Notes: a model not told the origin generated them from the letters alone. A DNA stretch of 64,000 bases from Maribacter algicola (GCF_003933245.1 NZ_QUSX01000001.1:1550001-1614000), one strand, 5' to 3'; shown: positions 14,292-23,704, numbered from the stretch's first letter. Translations and numbers: made by a program.

Positions 14292-15140
14292 TCATCCGGT
14301 CATATACCCCTTTTTAAAAACTGATGGATTCTCGCCCGTTATCTTTTTAAAACTCCGGTTAAAATAGGAAAGACTTTCAAATCCGCACTCAAAACACGCT
14401 TCGCCCACATGCTTTCCCATGAGCAATAAGCGTTTGGCCTGACTTATACGGTACTGGTTTAAAAATGAAACAAAGGTGCTGCCCGTGGTCTTTTTAAAAT
14501 AGCGACAAAAAGCAGGTTTGGTCAGCCCGCAGAGGTTGGCCATTTCATCCAGGGTTATTTTTTCCTGATAGCGTTCATCTATATGTGCATATATCTTTCG
14601 CATCCGCTTTTGTTCCTTGTTTTTTAGCTTGTTAACATAGGGTGTTTTATGTAACAGTTGAAACTCCTTGCTTTGGGACAAACGTTTTAGAATGTTCAAT
14701 ACGGATATAAAGAACTCAAAGGGTTCCAATTGATACAATTGCTTCAATAGCGTACCCACCTCTTCCTTGGTCTTACCGTAAAAGGCAACCCCATATCTGG
14801 ATAGGTCCAAAAGACGGTCCAGTTGCTTCAGTTCCGGGTAATCCCGTAACACGGTATCCTTAAAACCGGGTTTTATATGCAGTACCTCTTTGCGGTACGA
14901 TGTAGTAACCCCATGATCAAAATTCAAATGCGGAATGTTGGAACCTATGAGCACAAGGTCGCTGCCGGCAAAATTCGATATATGATCGCCCACATGGCGT
15001 TTGGCATCGGCACCTTCTATATATACCAGTTCCAATTCTGGATGAAAATGCCAATAAAAAAGGTGGCTAAGTTTAGGGTCGTGTAATAACCTGAACGGAC
15101 TTTTGGAATCGGGCGAAATGGTTTCCAGTTGTACTTTCAT
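14292..15140 (-). CDS. AraC-family transcriptional regulator with cupin N-terminus
   Basis: A 282-residue regulator. Residues about 1-120 look like a cupin sensory domain (FYWHFHPELELVYIEGADAK, SDLVLIGSNIPHLNF). The double helix-turn-helix is at about 180-280, with EKITLDEMANLCGLTKPAFCRYF and the second recognition helix SLSYFNRSFKKITGENPSVFKK. The ATG at 15140 is preferred over a TTG one codon upstream. It is divergent from the phytanoyl-CoA dioxygenase-like gene, sharing a 160-bp region, and so probably controls it. Such pairs often govern use of a small sugar or oxidised compound. It converges with the recombinase remnant. Confidence 0.88.
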   Translation of the reverse strand: MKVQLETISPDSKSPFRLLHDPKLSHLFYWHFHPELELVYIEGADAKRHVGDHISNFAGSDLVLIGSNIPHLNFDHGVTTSYRKEVLHIKPGFKDTVLRDYPELKQLDRLLDLSRYGVAFYGKTKEEVGTLLKQLYQLEPFEFFISVLNILKRLSQSKEFQLLHKTPYVNKLKNKEQKRMRKIYAHIDERYQEKITLDEMANLCGLTKPAFCRYFKKTTGSTFVSFLNQYRISQAKRLLLMGKHVGEACFECGFESLSYFNRSFKKITGENPSVFKKGYMTG

Positions 15141-15305
15141 CAAAATGAATTTCTATGCCGAATATAACTAAATTGACACTAAAATAGATAGTAACACATA
15201 AAAATGTTAATATAGTTCAAACTTAGATTAATATTACGGTAGCCGGAAGGTTTGTTTCGCATTAGTTTTACCTAAAGATTCAGACAAACATCAATACGAT
15301 ACAAC

Positions 15306-16280
15306 ATGCAACAATCCAAAGAAAAAATAGCAATGGGAAATATGGCCCATCAGGATATTCCCGGAAATCCGTCGACCGCTACGAGCAGTAAGCAAAAGCT
15401 CAATGATCGATCTAATGGAGAACCGCTTCGAGTGCTTTCGGAGTCAGATTGGGAGTTTTGGAAACACAACGGCTACATCGTAATCAAGAATGCCATAACA
15501 AAGGAACAGGCCAAAAAGACCGCAGAATTCCTTTGGGAATTTGATGAAAAGGATCCCAATGACAAAAGTACCTGGTATGCCCCGCCACGGGCAGAAATGA
15601 AAATGAAGGAACTTACCGGCACAGGGATGGTGGAAGTCTATAACCACCAATACCTATGGGATAACCGCCAAACCCAAAAGGTATACGATGCCTTTGTAGA
15701 TGTATGGGGTACAGAAAAACTTTGGGTGACCATTGATCGTGCCAACCTAAATTTTCCGCAGCGGGAGGGGGAAAATAAAAAAGGTTTCATCCATTGGGAT
15801 TATGACCCGGAAACCAAACCGCAAAACGTACAGGGTGTTCTGGCACTAGCCGATCAAACCGATGAAAACATGGGCGGTTTTCAGTGTATTCCTTGGTTGT
15901 ACCGAAATTATGATACCTGGAAATTGACCCAACCCGAAGACCGAGATCGTTTTCAACCCGATATTTCCAATTTGGAGGATAAAATTGTGAAGGTGAAAAT
16001 GGAAGCTGGCGACCTCCTGATTTTCAATAGCACAGAACCGCATGGAATCAGGCCCAATAAATCTGGGGATAAGGTACGTATAGCGCAATATATTTCCATG
16101 ATGCCTGCCGAAGAGGATAATGAAGCCCTTAAAGATTGGCGTATAAATTCATGGAAAAACAGGGTGGCACCGGAAGGTTATGCATTTCCCGGGGATCCCA
16201 GAAACTGGGAACAAACGAGATATGAAACCGCCAAACTATCCCCACTGGGAGAAAAATTATTGGGCCTAAAGCCTTGGTAA
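15306..16280 (+). CDS. Phytanoyl-CoA dioxygenase (PhyH)-family non-heme iron enzyme
   Basis: A 324-residue Fe(II)/2-oxoglutarate dioxygenase. The iron ligands are H163-W-D165 (FIHWDYDPET) and H246 (EPHGIRPN), with the 2-oxoglutarate-binding Arg at about 258 in KVRIA. Length and motif order fit PhyH. The usual substrates are hydroxylated side chains; here the substrate is unknown. No signal peptide, so cytoplasmic. It is controlled in all likelihood by the divergent AraC regulator; the SulP gene follows after 80 bases in the same direction but with its own promoter motif. Confidence 0.87.
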   Translation: MQQSKEKIAMGNMAHQDIPGNPSTATSSKQKLNDRSNGEPLRVLSESDWEFWKHNGYIVIKNAITKEQAKKTAEFLWEFDEKDPNDKSTWYAPPRAEMKMKELTGTGMVEVYNHQYLWDNRQTQKVYDAFVDVWGTEKLWVTIDRANLNFPQREGENKKGFIHWDYDPETKPQNVQGVLALADQTDENMGGFQCIPWLYRNYDTWKLTQPEDRDRFQPDISNLEDKIVKVKMEAGDLLIFNSTEPHGIRPNKSGDKVRIAQYISMMPAEEDNEALKDWRINSWKNRVAPEGYAFPGDPRNWEQTRYETAKLSPLGEKLLGLKPW

Positions 16281-16334
16281 GTTGCTAAATCGTTAATAAT
16301 CATTCGGTTTCTGGTCGCTTCTTGTAATTAATAC

Positions 16335-16342
16335 TATTTTTG
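16335..16342 (+). promoter_or_regulatory. Candidate -7 promoter element of the SulP gene
   Basis: TATTTTTG, a match to the Bacteroidota -7 consensus TANNTTTG, is followed by CGCC and lies 20 bases before the GTG start. No TTG is found at the expected -33 distance, so confidence is moderate. Confidence 0.35.
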
Positions 16343-16362
16343 CGCCCTTAAAATAATGAGGC

Positions 16363-17940
16363 GTGCGCAAGTATTTGAATTTATTCGATTTTAAACAAAA
16401 GGTAGATTATAAAACCGAAATCCTATCTGGGTTAACCGTGGCCTTGGCCTTGGTGCCAGAGGCCATTGCCTTTGCCCTGATTCCTGGGTTTTCTCCCCTA
16501 ACCGGTTTGTATGCCGCTTTTGTCTTGGCCTTGGTGACTTCAATTTTTGGTGGACGGCCGGGAATGATCTCGGGGGCAACAGGTGCCGTTGCTGTAATTT
16601 TTGTGGGGTTGATCTTGGAATTGAAACGGAACTTTCCCGGGATTGAACCCGAGACTATTTTGAATTATGTCTTTGCGACCGTTATCCTGGCAGGGGTGCT
16701 CCAAATAGGTGCCGGACTTTTAAGATTGGGTAAGTTTATCAGATTGGTGCCGCACCCTGTCATGTTTGGGTTTGTGAACGGGTTGGCCATCATCATATTC
16801 ATGGCGCAATTTCCAAATTTTTACAATAAAACTACGGGTGATTTATTAAGTGGGGCTTCATTGTATATCATGTTGGGGCTCACGCTTTTGACCATGGTTA
16901 TCATTTGGGGTCTGCCCAAATTAACGAAGGCGGTACCGTCTTCCTTGGTTGCCATATTGGTAGTTTCAGCTATCGTATTAGGTTTTGGTATCGATACCAT
17001 GCAAGTGGCCGATATCATGGCCGAAGGAGAAAGCATCAAAGGTGGTTTTCCCCCTCTATCCATTCCGCAATTACCCTTAACTTGGGCAACGTTTAAAATC
17101 ATTATACCCTATGCGGCCATCGTTGCGGGCGTTGGACTTATAGAAAGTTTGTTGACGCTGAACATCATTGATGAGATAACGGAAACCCGAGGGAGCGGAA
17201 ACAAGGAATGTGTCGCCCAGGGAACGGCGAACATCCTTTCGGGATTTTTATCGGGTATGGGCGGTTGTGCCATGATCGGTCAAAGTTTGATCAACACGTC
17301 CGCAGGGGCAAGGGCACGTTTATCGGGAATAACCGCAGCTGTAATGTTATTGGTCTTTATCATGTTCGGTTCCAGTTTGATCGAAAGTTTGCCCATGGCG
17401 GCGTTAGTGGGTCTTATGTTTATGGTGGCCATTGGGACTTTTGAATGGGCCAGCTTTAAGACCTTTGGGAAGATGCCCAAATCCGATGTTATCGTGATGG
17501 TATTGGTAACCTTGATTACGGCCATAACACATAACCTTGCAGTAGCGGTGCTTTTAGGGGTAGTCATTTCTGCCTTGGCATATTCCTGGGAGAATGCAAA
17601 GCGTATCCGTGCCAGAAAATATGTGGATGAAAATGGGGTAAAGCACTATGAAATTTATGGTCCCCTTTTCTTTGGTTCTACCACGCTTTTTGCCGAAAAA
17701 TTTGATGTTCCCAATGATCCGGAAGAAGTGATTATCGACTTTAAGGAAAGTAGGGTCGCCGATATGTCCGGTATCGAGGCCCTGAACAAAATCACGGAAC
17801 GTTATGCCAAGGTTGGAAAAAAAGTGCACTTAAGACATTTGAGTAAGGATTGTATCCGTCTACTGCAAAATGCCGATGAGATTATCGATGTAAACGTAAT
17901 GGAAGACCCAACCTATAAAGTGGTCGCAGATAGGTTCTAG
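16363..17940 (+). CDS. SulP-family inorganic anion transporter with STAS domain
   Basis: A 525-residue protein with about ten to twelve hydrophobic segments (for example LSGLTVALALVPEAIAFALI near residue 22) and a C-terminal STAS domain at about 430-525 (VIIDFKESRVADMSGIEAL). SulP proteins move sulfate, bicarbonate or related anions across the inner membrane; the substrate cannot be told. The start is GTG at 16363, since the ATG at 16356 is in another frame. The length matches the family. It is followed, convergently, by a small membrane-protein gene 15 bases away. Confidence 0.93.
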   Translation: MRKYLNLFDFKQKVDYKTEILSGLTVALALVPEAIAFALIPGFSPLTGLYAAFVLALVTSIFGGRPGMISGATGAVAVIFVGLILELKRNFPGIEPETILNYVFATVILAGVLQIGAGLLRLGKFIRLVPHPVMFGFVNGLAIIIFMAQFPNFYNKTTGDLLSGASLYIMLGLTLLTMVIIWGLPKLTKAVPSSLVAILVVSAIVLGFGIDTMQVADIMAEGESIKGGFPPLSIPQLPLTWATFKIIIPYAAIVAGVGLIESLLTLNIIDEITETRGSGNKECVAQGTANILSGFLSGMGGCAMIGQSLINTSAGARARLSGITAAVMLLVFIMFGSSLIESLPMAALVGLMFMVAIGTFEWASFKTFGKMPKSDVIVMVLVTLITAITHNLAVAVLLGVVISALAYSWENAKRIRARKYVDENGVKHYEIYGPLFFGSTTLFAEKFDVPNDPEEVIIDFKESRVADMSGIEALNKITERYAKVGKKVHLRHLSKDCIRLLQNADEIIDVNVMEDPTYKVVADRF

Positions 17941-17955
17941 AGCAAAAAGTATGTT

Positions 17956-18243
17956 CTAAATCAAATATTCGATATATAGGAAAGTGATAATAATAAGCAA
18001 CACAAAAATGCTGATGCCCATAACCCAAAGATTGTGTAACCTATCTTTTTTCGCCTGTTTTCGTATCCTATCCTTTATTATCTGCTGTTGAAATGGGGTA
18101 AGTTCCTTAAACTTTAATTTGGTCGTACTAGTCAGGTCCTCATATTCCGCACGTATATCCCTAAAGGTGCGCCGCTTTTTCAATAGCGCCCTATTGGCCC
18201 TTATTACCTTTACCGCATCCAATGAAAACCCTCCGCCTCCCAT
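17956..18243 (-). CDS. Small conserved membrane protein, unknown function
   Basis: A 95-residue protein of unknown function, recognisable as a flavobacterial family that starts MGGGGFSLDAVKVIRANRALL. It has a basic, helical N-terminal two thirds (KKRRTFRDI, then KDRIRKQAKKDR) and one membrane helix at the C-terminus, about residues 70-92. Its topology is therefore tail-anchored with a cytoplasmic charged domain. It is convergent with SulP and divergent from the TlpA-like gene. Confidence 0.7.
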   Translation of the reverse strand: MGGGGFSLDAVKVIRANRALLKKRRTFRDIRAEYEDLTSTTKLKFKELTPFQQQIIKDRIRKQAKKDRLHNLWVMGISIFVLLIIITFLYIEYLI

Positions 18244-18346
18244 AGTTGTATTATTACTCTAAAAATAGGCATTTTTGGTACCATTGTAATTTCAATGTAT
18301 CCAATACGTCTATTTAAAGGTTTGACAGGAATAAAATAGCAAGAAA

Positions 18347-18949
18347 GTGAAAGTATCAAAATTTAAAATCAGTGATGTTCTCTTTGTTGTGTTTATTGTG
18401 TTGTTGCTAATACCCCAGACCAGAACCCCTATAATGGTTTTGGTCAACAAGGTAAAAGTGGAACTGTTTTCACCAGGTGCGGTATCAGCAAAGGAACAAA
18501 TACAATTAGAGCCCTTTATCTATAAACTTGAAAACTTGGATGGAGAATCGGTCAAGGTCAAAGTGGGTGACGGGGATATCACCTTTATAAGTTATTGGGC
18601 CACTTGGTGCCCGCCGTGCATCGCAGAACTTCCCAGTATAGAAGCCTTGTATCAGGATTATGGGGACAAAATAAATTTTGTGATGATATCCAATGAAGAC
18701 CCGGAAAAAATTAGGAAGTTCCTAGAAAAGAAAAATTTTGCCGTTCCAGCAGTCATTCCAAAAATGGAAGCGCCTGAAGAGCTTTATGAAAAAACAATCC
18801 CTACGAATTATATAATAGATGCATCTGGAAAAATCATCATCAAGGAAAAGGGAGCTTCGGATTGGAACAGTGAAAAAGTAAGACAGGTCTTGGATGCATT
18901 GATTGCGGAGCGAGACAGTACAATGCATAAAAAAGCCCTTTCCAAATAG
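18347..18949 (+). CDS. TlpA-family membrane-anchored thioredoxin-like protein
   Basis: A 200-residue protein with one N-terminal membrane helix (about residues 9-27) and a periplasmic thioredoxin fold. The active site is WCPPC, C88 and C91, in ISYWATWCPPCIAELPS. The cis-Pro turn is in KTIPTNYIID. It is most likely a periplasmic disulfide reductant, for cytochrome c maturation or repair. A lipoprotein cytochrome c lies convergently 35 bases away. Start is GTG at 18347. Confidence 0.9.
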   Translation: MKVSKFKISDVLFVVFIVLLLIPQTRTPIMVLVNKVKVELFSPGAVSAKEQIQLEPFIYKLENLDGESVKVKVGDGDITFISYWATWCPPCIAELPSIEALYQDYGDKINFVMISNEDPEKIRKFLEKKNFAVPAVIPKMEAPEELYEKTIPTNYIIDASGKIIIKEKGASDWNSEKVRQVLDALIAERDSTMHKKALSK

Positions 18950-18960
18950 TAGAAAGGGCT
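18934..18960 (-). terminator. Rho-independent terminator of the cytochrome c gene
   Basis: AGCCCTTTC (18934-18942) pairs with GAAAGGGCT (18952-18960). Read on the minus strand it is followed by six T residues, right after the cytochrome c gene stop at 18985. It overlaps the end of the TlpA-like gene. Confidence 0.7.
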
Positions 18961-18984
18961 TCAAAGTTTTATTCAATATTTTTT

Positions 18985-19467
18985 CTAAAGCGTACGCAGG
19001 TACTCCGCAACGGCTCTTGCATCTTCCTCGGAAAGGTTTTGGTTTAGCATAATGGCATTATTGTATTCTTTCAACAAAGCCTTGGCAATTGGATCTTCCT
19101 TAAGCATTCCATCAGGGTTCAATATCATGTTCATTACCCACTCCGGACTCCTTCTTTCATACACCCCTTTTAACGCCGGTCCGATCATACGCTGTTCCGC
19201 CATATGGCAAGCCGTACAAATAGCTTGGAATTTTTCTTCCCCGGCAGCCGCCAAATCTGCATCAATTTCATCCCCAAACGTTACATTTTTGATCGGGCCA
19301 ACACCTTTGTTGTCCATATCCACAGGAACACCACCGGTGGTCTCCGTAGCCTTAACTTCCTCTTTCTTGGAACGGTTCATTTCAAACCCTTCCTTTTTTT
19401 CTTCTTTCTTTTCGCCACAGCTCATGACCATAGCGCCAAGGGCCAATACGGTGAGTAATTTTCGCAT
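18985..19467 (-). CDS. Lipoprotein c-type cytochrome
   Basis: A 160-residue exported haem protein. A lipobox gives C17 (AMVMSCGEKK), followed by a Lys/Glu-rich linker of about 40 residues. The haem motif is C84-T-A-C87-H88 and the region ends with EEDARAVAEYLRTL, the usual C-terminal helix of a class I cytochrome c. Start at 19467 is preferred over an in-frame ATG at 19563, since only the shorter form has a proper signal sequence and the upstream extension overlaps the next gene. Electron carrier in the periplasm (inference). Confidence 0.87.
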   Translation of the reverse strand: MRKLLTVLALGAMVMSCGEKKEEKKEGFEMNRSKKEEVKATETTGGVPVDMDNKGVGPIKNVTFGDEIDADLAAAGEEKFQAICTACHMAEQRMIGPALKGVYERRSPEWVMNMILNPDGMLKEDPIAKALLKEYNNAIMLNQNLSEEDARAVAEYLRTL

Positions 19468-19552
19468 TTCTTTTATGATTTTAATCTTAATTAATTTTGG
19501 AAGGACTAAGATATGAAATTTTATTTGTTGGGGCTGATTTTTATGGGTCTCC

Positions 19553-20518
19553 CTATCCTTCAAAAGTCTTAAAAAATTCTAAGGAACGTACTTCCGTATA
19601 GGTAGTATTCCTAGGGCCATGAAAGCCTACATGCCCTCCATATTTTGGAATTTCCAGGTGGAGGTTTTTATTTTCTTCGGCTTCCTTTACAGGATAACAG
19701 GCTTCGCCTAGAAAGGAATCGTTTGCTGCATTCACGATGAGGCAGGGAACAGCAATGAAAGATAGGAATTGAAGACAGCTGCTTTTGGCATAATAGTCCA
19801 TGGCATTGGCAAACCCGTGGGCCTTGCTGGTATAAATATCGTCAAAGTCCTTTAAGGTCTTAACTTTTTTGATGTCGTGCGTTGCGATTTTATCGGGAAA
19901 AAATTCCTTTTTTATTTTTAGTTTTTCAATGAGGTTTCCTTTGAACCGTTTTGCATACAGGACATTTTTAAATTGTAATAATTGCCCCAAGGAATCCGCC
20001 AGTTGGCATGGTACGGAAATGGCCGCCGCTGCAACGATTGCTGAGGGAATCAACTCATTTTCCCCTAAATACTTCAACAACAGGTTGCCGCCCAAACTAA
20101 AACCATAAAGATAGATTTGGCTATGTCTGTCCATCTCCAGCAAGTGGTCAATTACATCCACTAGGTCTTCCGTAGCCCCGGAATGATAGGAACGATACCT
20201 TTCATTGGGTACGCCGCTGCACCCCCTGAGATTTATGGCACAGACATCAAAGGAATTAGTACTTAAAATTTTGGCCGCACCTTGAACATAGGCCCGTTGT
20301 GCGTCCCCTTCAAGTCCATGAATGATAATACATACCTTTTTTGAAGGTTTGGTGGCGTAACTCCAATCCAAATCCAAAAAATCACCATCTGAAAGCCTAA
20401 TTCTTTCCCTAACCTGAGTCAGCCCCGTTACCTTTCTGAACAGTCCGTTATAAATGGTTGAAAAATGACTGTGCCTGAACAGCAAGGGAGGATTGTAATT
20501 GGAAGAAATGAGGGGCAT
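19553..20518 (-). CDS. YheT-like alpha/beta hydrolase
   Basis: A 321-residue hydrolase of the YheT (AB-hydrolase 1) group. The oxyanion stretch is IIIHGLEGDAQRAY (about 64-77), the serine nucleophile S141 is in the GFSLGGN elbow, and a catalytic His is in YGGHVGFHGP near the end. YheT-like proteins are cytoplasmic or weakly membrane-associated esterases. The ATG at 20518 is chosen since a longer in-frame start at 20656 would overlap the nitronate monooxygenase. Its start lies 5 bases after that gene's stop, so the pair forms an operon. Confidence 0.87.
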   Translation of the reverse strand: MPLISSNYNPPLLFRHSHFSTIYNGLFRKVTGLTQVRERIRLSDGDFLDLDWSYATKPSKKVCIIIHGLEGDAQRAYVQGAAKILSTNSFDVCAINLRGCSGVPNERYRSYHSGATEDLVDVIDHLLEMDRHSQIYLYGFSLGGNLLLKYLGENELIPSAIVAAAAISVPCQLADSLGQLLQFKNVLYAKRFKGNLIEKLKIKKEFFPDKIATHDIKKVKTLKDFDDIYTSKAHGFANAMDYYAKSSCLQFLSFIAVPCLIVNAANDSFLGEACYPVKEAEENKNLHLEIPKYGGHVGFHGPRNTTYTEVRSLEFFKTFEG

Positions 20519-20523
20519 AAAGC

Positions 20524-21498
20524 TTACTTGGGAAATGTTTCCAGTACTTTGATTTGTTCCTCGATGGCCTTTTTGAATTCCGATTTTAAGTTGGTTACCA
20601 ATTTGGAAACCGGGAGTGTGTCCTCTATGTTGGCCACTCCTTGACCGGCGGACCAAATGGTTTTCCAGGCCTTGGCCTCGGTATCCAATTCCTTCCCAAA
20701 ATCTATTTTGGTATCCTTTTTTAAATCTTCCTCTGTTATCCCGGCAGCCTTTAGGCTTGCGCCTAAAAAATTGGCATGCACCCCGGATATCGCTGCTGTA
20801 TAGACCACATCGCTTGCACCGGCATTAATGATCATTTCACGGTATTCCGCGGGGGCCTTACTTTCTTCGGTATTGATGAATCGGGTACCCATATAGGCTA
20901 GATCCGCACCCATTTGAAGTGCCGATGCAATATCCCTACCTGTACTTATGCACCCTGAAAGGATAACGGTTTTCGTGTAGAACTTTTTTATTTCCGAGAC
21001 CAGGGTCATTGGATTTATGGTTCCTGCATGGCCCCCTGCACCGGCCGCTACCAATATGAGCCCATCCACCCCGGCCTCTGCGGCCTTTTCGGCATGTCTT
21101 TTCTTAATGATATCGTGGAAAACCAATCCGCCATAACTGTGAATGGCATTCACTACTTGGGAAACCGCCCCCAATGAGGTGATGATTAAGGGCACTTGAT
21201 GTTTGATGCACAATTTCAAGTCGGCCTCCAACCTGGGATTGGTTTGATGTACAATAAGGTTGACCCCAAAAGGAGCCGCTTTTTTTCCGGTTTCCGCTTC
21301 AAATTCCTTCAGAGCTGTTTTAATTTCGACCAGCCACTCCTCAAAGCCCTCGCTGGTACGCTGGTTTAAGGCAGGAAACGTTCCTACAATCCCATTTTTG
21401 CAACATTCTATCACCAGTTTTGGCCCCGAAATAAGGAACATGGGTGCGGCGATAACCGGTAACGAGAGTTTTTCGATAAATGGAGCTTTTGTTGTCAT
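20524..21498 (-). CDS. Nitronate monooxygenase (2-nitropropane dioxygenase family)
   Basis: A 324-residue FMN-dependent TIM-barrel enzyme. The N-terminus LPVIAAPMFLISGP, the GVNLIVHQTNPRL stretch, the DGLILVAAGAGGHAG loop with the catalytic His, and the AYMGTRFINTEES strand match class I nitronate monooxygenases, which oxidise nitroalkane-derived nitronates such as propionate-3-nitronate. The ATG at 21498 is used; a TTG seven codons upstream is less likely. It is the first gene of a two-gene unit with the YheT-like hydrolase. Confidence 0.9.
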   Translation of the reverse strand: MTTKAPFIEKLSLPVIAAPMFLISGPKLVIECCKNGIVGTFPALNQRTSEGFEEWLVEIKTALKEFEAETGKKAAPFGVNLIVHQTNPRLEADLKLCIKHQVPLIITSLGAVSQVVNAIHSYGGLVFHDIIKKRHAEKAAEAGVDGLILVAAGAGGHAGTINPMTLVSEIKKFYTKTVILSGCISTGRDIASALQMGADLAYMGTRFINTEESKAPAEYREMIINAGASDVVYTAAISGVHANFLGASLKAAGITEEDLKKDTKIDFGKELDTEAKAWKTIWSAGQGVANIEDTLPVSKLVTNLKSEFKKAIEEQIKVLETFPK

Positions 21499-21615
21499 GA
21501 TATTTCTTGTTGATTTCAAAATTTAATTAAAAAAGCGGAACGGATGTATATCGTTTAACCAAAACTATGGTATTTTTATGAAGTATTATGCGCGCATAGC
21601 AAAAAATGGATAGGA

Positions 21616-22089
21616 ATGTACTTAAAAGATTTTGAAATTAGATGGAGCGATGTGGATGCCAACAGACATTTGGCAAACTCGGCCTACCTAAATTTTATGA
21701 GCCATACGCGTATGGCCTTTTTAATGGAAATTGGCTTTGATCAAAGGACCTTGGCCGTCCATGAAATTGGACCGGTGGTCTTTTATGAGCATATCTATTA
21801 TTTCAAGGAAGCCTTTCCTGGGAAGCCTATCAAAGTATCCATGGAAATCATGGGGATGAGTGAGGATGCCAAATTTTTTGAATTTCATCATAATTTTTAT
21901 AATCATAAAGGGGAGAATTTTGCCCATTGCGAAATGATGGGCGCTTGGATGGATCTAAAAACCCGAAAGCTTACCGGACTTTCGGACCAATTTTTAAACA
22001 CCTTCAAAAGTGTGGAAAAGGGAGAGGGTTTTAGAGTATTGTCCAAGGAAGATACCCGTAAATTTTCCAAAACCCCCAAAAATTTATAG
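21616..22089 (+). CDS. Hotdog-fold acyl-CoA thioesterase (4HBT type)
   Basis: A 157-residue single-hotdog protein. Its N-terminus, FEIRWSDVDANRHLANSAYLNF, carries the Asp (about residue 14) of the 4-hydroxybenzoyl-CoA thioesterase active site and the long helix that follows. Cytoplasmic; acyl-CoA substrate unknown. It is divergent from the nitronate monooxygenase and followed by a regulator in the same direction after 85 bases. Confidence 0.88.
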   Translation: MYLKDFEIRWSDVDANRHLANSAYLNFMSHTRMAFLMEIGFDQRTLAVHEIGPVVFYEHIYYFKEAFPGKPIKVSMEIMGMSEDAKFFEFHHNFYNHKGENFAHCEMMGAWMDLKTRKLTGLSDQFLNTFKSVEKGEGFRVLSKEDTRKFSKTPKNL

Positions 22090-22174
22090 CTTTATTTTCT
22101 TAAGAATTTAGCTACATTCTTTCCCCCGGAATGGCAGTTTGTTTTTATAAGATTTAATTTTTTAATTTCATCTA

Positions 22175-22792
22175 ATGATAGAACAAGCAGTCGACTGTTT
22201 CGAAATTGTTTACACCAAGTTCCGCAAATTAATCCTTACCAAAGGAATACCGTCCGGTGAGCCTATTTGTCAGACAAAACTTTCCCAAATCCTAAATGCA
22301 AATATCGATTGCCTAGATTTGGCGGTTGAAAGGCTTCGCAAGGAGACTTTCGTCACCCTAAATTCAAAAAAAGAAATCATGATACGGGAGGTGAGTACCA
22401 AGGAAATCATCGATATTTTGGATTATAGGATTGCCTTGGAAACACAGGCCATTAAACTCTTTACATTAAGGGCCCCTCAGGCTAGGATAGATGATTTAAG
22501 AAACTTGATGGTACCCTTTGAGAATGGCCCCCAGAACGGATATGTCTTTCATAAAATTTATCGAATTTTCCATGAAATTATTGTGGACAATTGTGGTAAC
22601 GACATGTTGGTCAGCATCTTTAGGCAATTCAATTGCTGGCCAACCTTGGAACTATTAGGTTTTACGAGGCCACTTATGGAAATATTGCAGGAGCATTTGG
22701 ATATTGTGTCTGCCGTTCATAACAGGGATGCCAATAAAGCGGCGGACCTGATACAACAGCACTTGGAGCAATGTAAATTCTCCATATTATAG
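22175..22792 (+). CDS. GntR/FadR-like transcriptional regulator
   Basis: A 205-residue protein resembling the FadR subgroup of GntR regulators. The N-terminal part (about 15-70) is the winged-helix domain, divergent but with the expected turn ICQTKLSQILNANIDCLDLAVERLRKE, and the C-terminal part (about 75-205) is an all-helical FCD-like ligand domain (EIIDILDYRIALETQAIKLF). FCD metal ligands usually include Asp and several His; H133, H138 and H197 are candidates. The gene is close to the thioesterase, which it may regulate. Confidence 0.7.
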   Translation: MIEQAVDCFEIVYTKFRKLILTKGIPSGEPICQTKLSQILNANIDCLDLAVERLRKETFVTLNSKKEIMIREVSTKEIIDILDYRIALETQAIKLFTLRAPQARIDDLRNLMVPFENGPQNGYVFHKIYRIFHEIIVDNCGNDMLVSIFRQFNCWPTLELLGFTRPLMEILQEHLDIVSAVHNRDANKAADLIQQHLEQCKFSIL

Positions 22793-22807
22793 GGGGGTAT
22801 TATAATC

Positions 22808-23704
22808 CTAGACCTTTGCCCTAACTGGTTTTCTGTTTGCTAGGTATACCCCTGCCAGAACTAGGAATGCCGCCACTATTTTTATAAAGCTCAAGCTGTC
22901 CTTTCCCGTTCCCAAGGCGAAAAGAATGCCAATAAGGGGTTGAAGATATGTAAAGGCACTTACTGAGGAAGCTTTTAACTGGGTCAAGGCGAAAACGTTG
23001 AACAAATAGGTAAGAAACGTAGTGCCTAAGATTACAAACGCAATGGAGGCATATGCTTGTGGGGGTATCATAGACCATTGTATGGCTTGCACCTCACTCA
23101 AGGTTATAGGGAAATTAATTATGACGCCAATGGTGAAAAGCCATTTCATCAAGGTAAGTGGATGGTATTTTTCAATTAGTTTTTTAACAAGGATGAGGTA
23201 CGTACCGTAGGCAGTGGCATTTACGATTAAAAGGATATTGCCCAAGGGAATATTGGGAGCGTCCTGTCTTACTTCCGCTCCCATTAAGATCAATAGTAGG
23301 GCTCCCACAAAACCCATAAGTATCCCCATAGCTTTTTGCCATGTTATTTTCTCTTTGATCAATAAGGCAGACAGTATTACAACGATAATGGGCGTAATAG
23401 TTACCAAAACGGAACTATTGATGGGTGTTGATAACTGAAGGCCCTTGAAAAATGACAGCATATTGATGCCCATACCAAAAAACGAGCAGACAAGAAGTCG
23501 GCCCCAATCCCTTTTTTCTATTTTTTGTTTTGGCCCAAGCAAGGAGAAAATCCAGAATAGTACTGTAGCACCGGTTACCCTAAGCATTATGAATCCAAAA
23601 GGCTGCACATAATGTGGCATAACGCCTTTGGCAATGGTATGGTTGAGGGCGTATATGGTAGTGGCTCCTAGGGCAGCCAATATGGCTAGGGTCCGTCTGT
23701 TCAC
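22808..23704 (-). CDS. EamA/DMT-family transporter
   Basis: A 298-residue protein with ten hydrophobic segments arranged as two EamA repeats (first about 8-140, second about 150-290), as in RhaT/PecM-type permeases of the drug/metabolite transporter superfamily. Such proteins export amino acids or other metabolites. Start is GTG at 23704, overlapping the ArsC/Spx-like gene by 4 bases, so the two are translationally coupled. Substrate unknown. Confidence 0.9.
   Translation of the reverse strand: MNRRTLAILAALGATTIYALNHTIAKGVMPHYVQPFGFIMLRVTGATVLFWIFSLLGPKQKIEKRDWGRLLVCSFFGMGINMLSFFKGLQLSTPINSSVLVTITPIIVVILSALLIKEKITWQKAMGILMGFVGALLLILMGAEVRQDAPNIPLGNILLIVNATAYGTYLILVKKLIEKYHPLTLMKWLFTIGVIINFPITLSEVQAIQWSMIPPQAYASIAFVILGTTFLTYLFNVFALTQLKASSVSAFTYLQPLIGILFALGTGKDSLSFIKIVAAFLVLAGVYLANRKPVRAKV

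Noticed and set aside
14264..14292. A right-hand boundary for the recombinase slot (TTGTACA then TCATCC)
   Set aside because: It recalls TTGTACATCATTGG of site 4 but has an extra six bases and no arm; likely chance.
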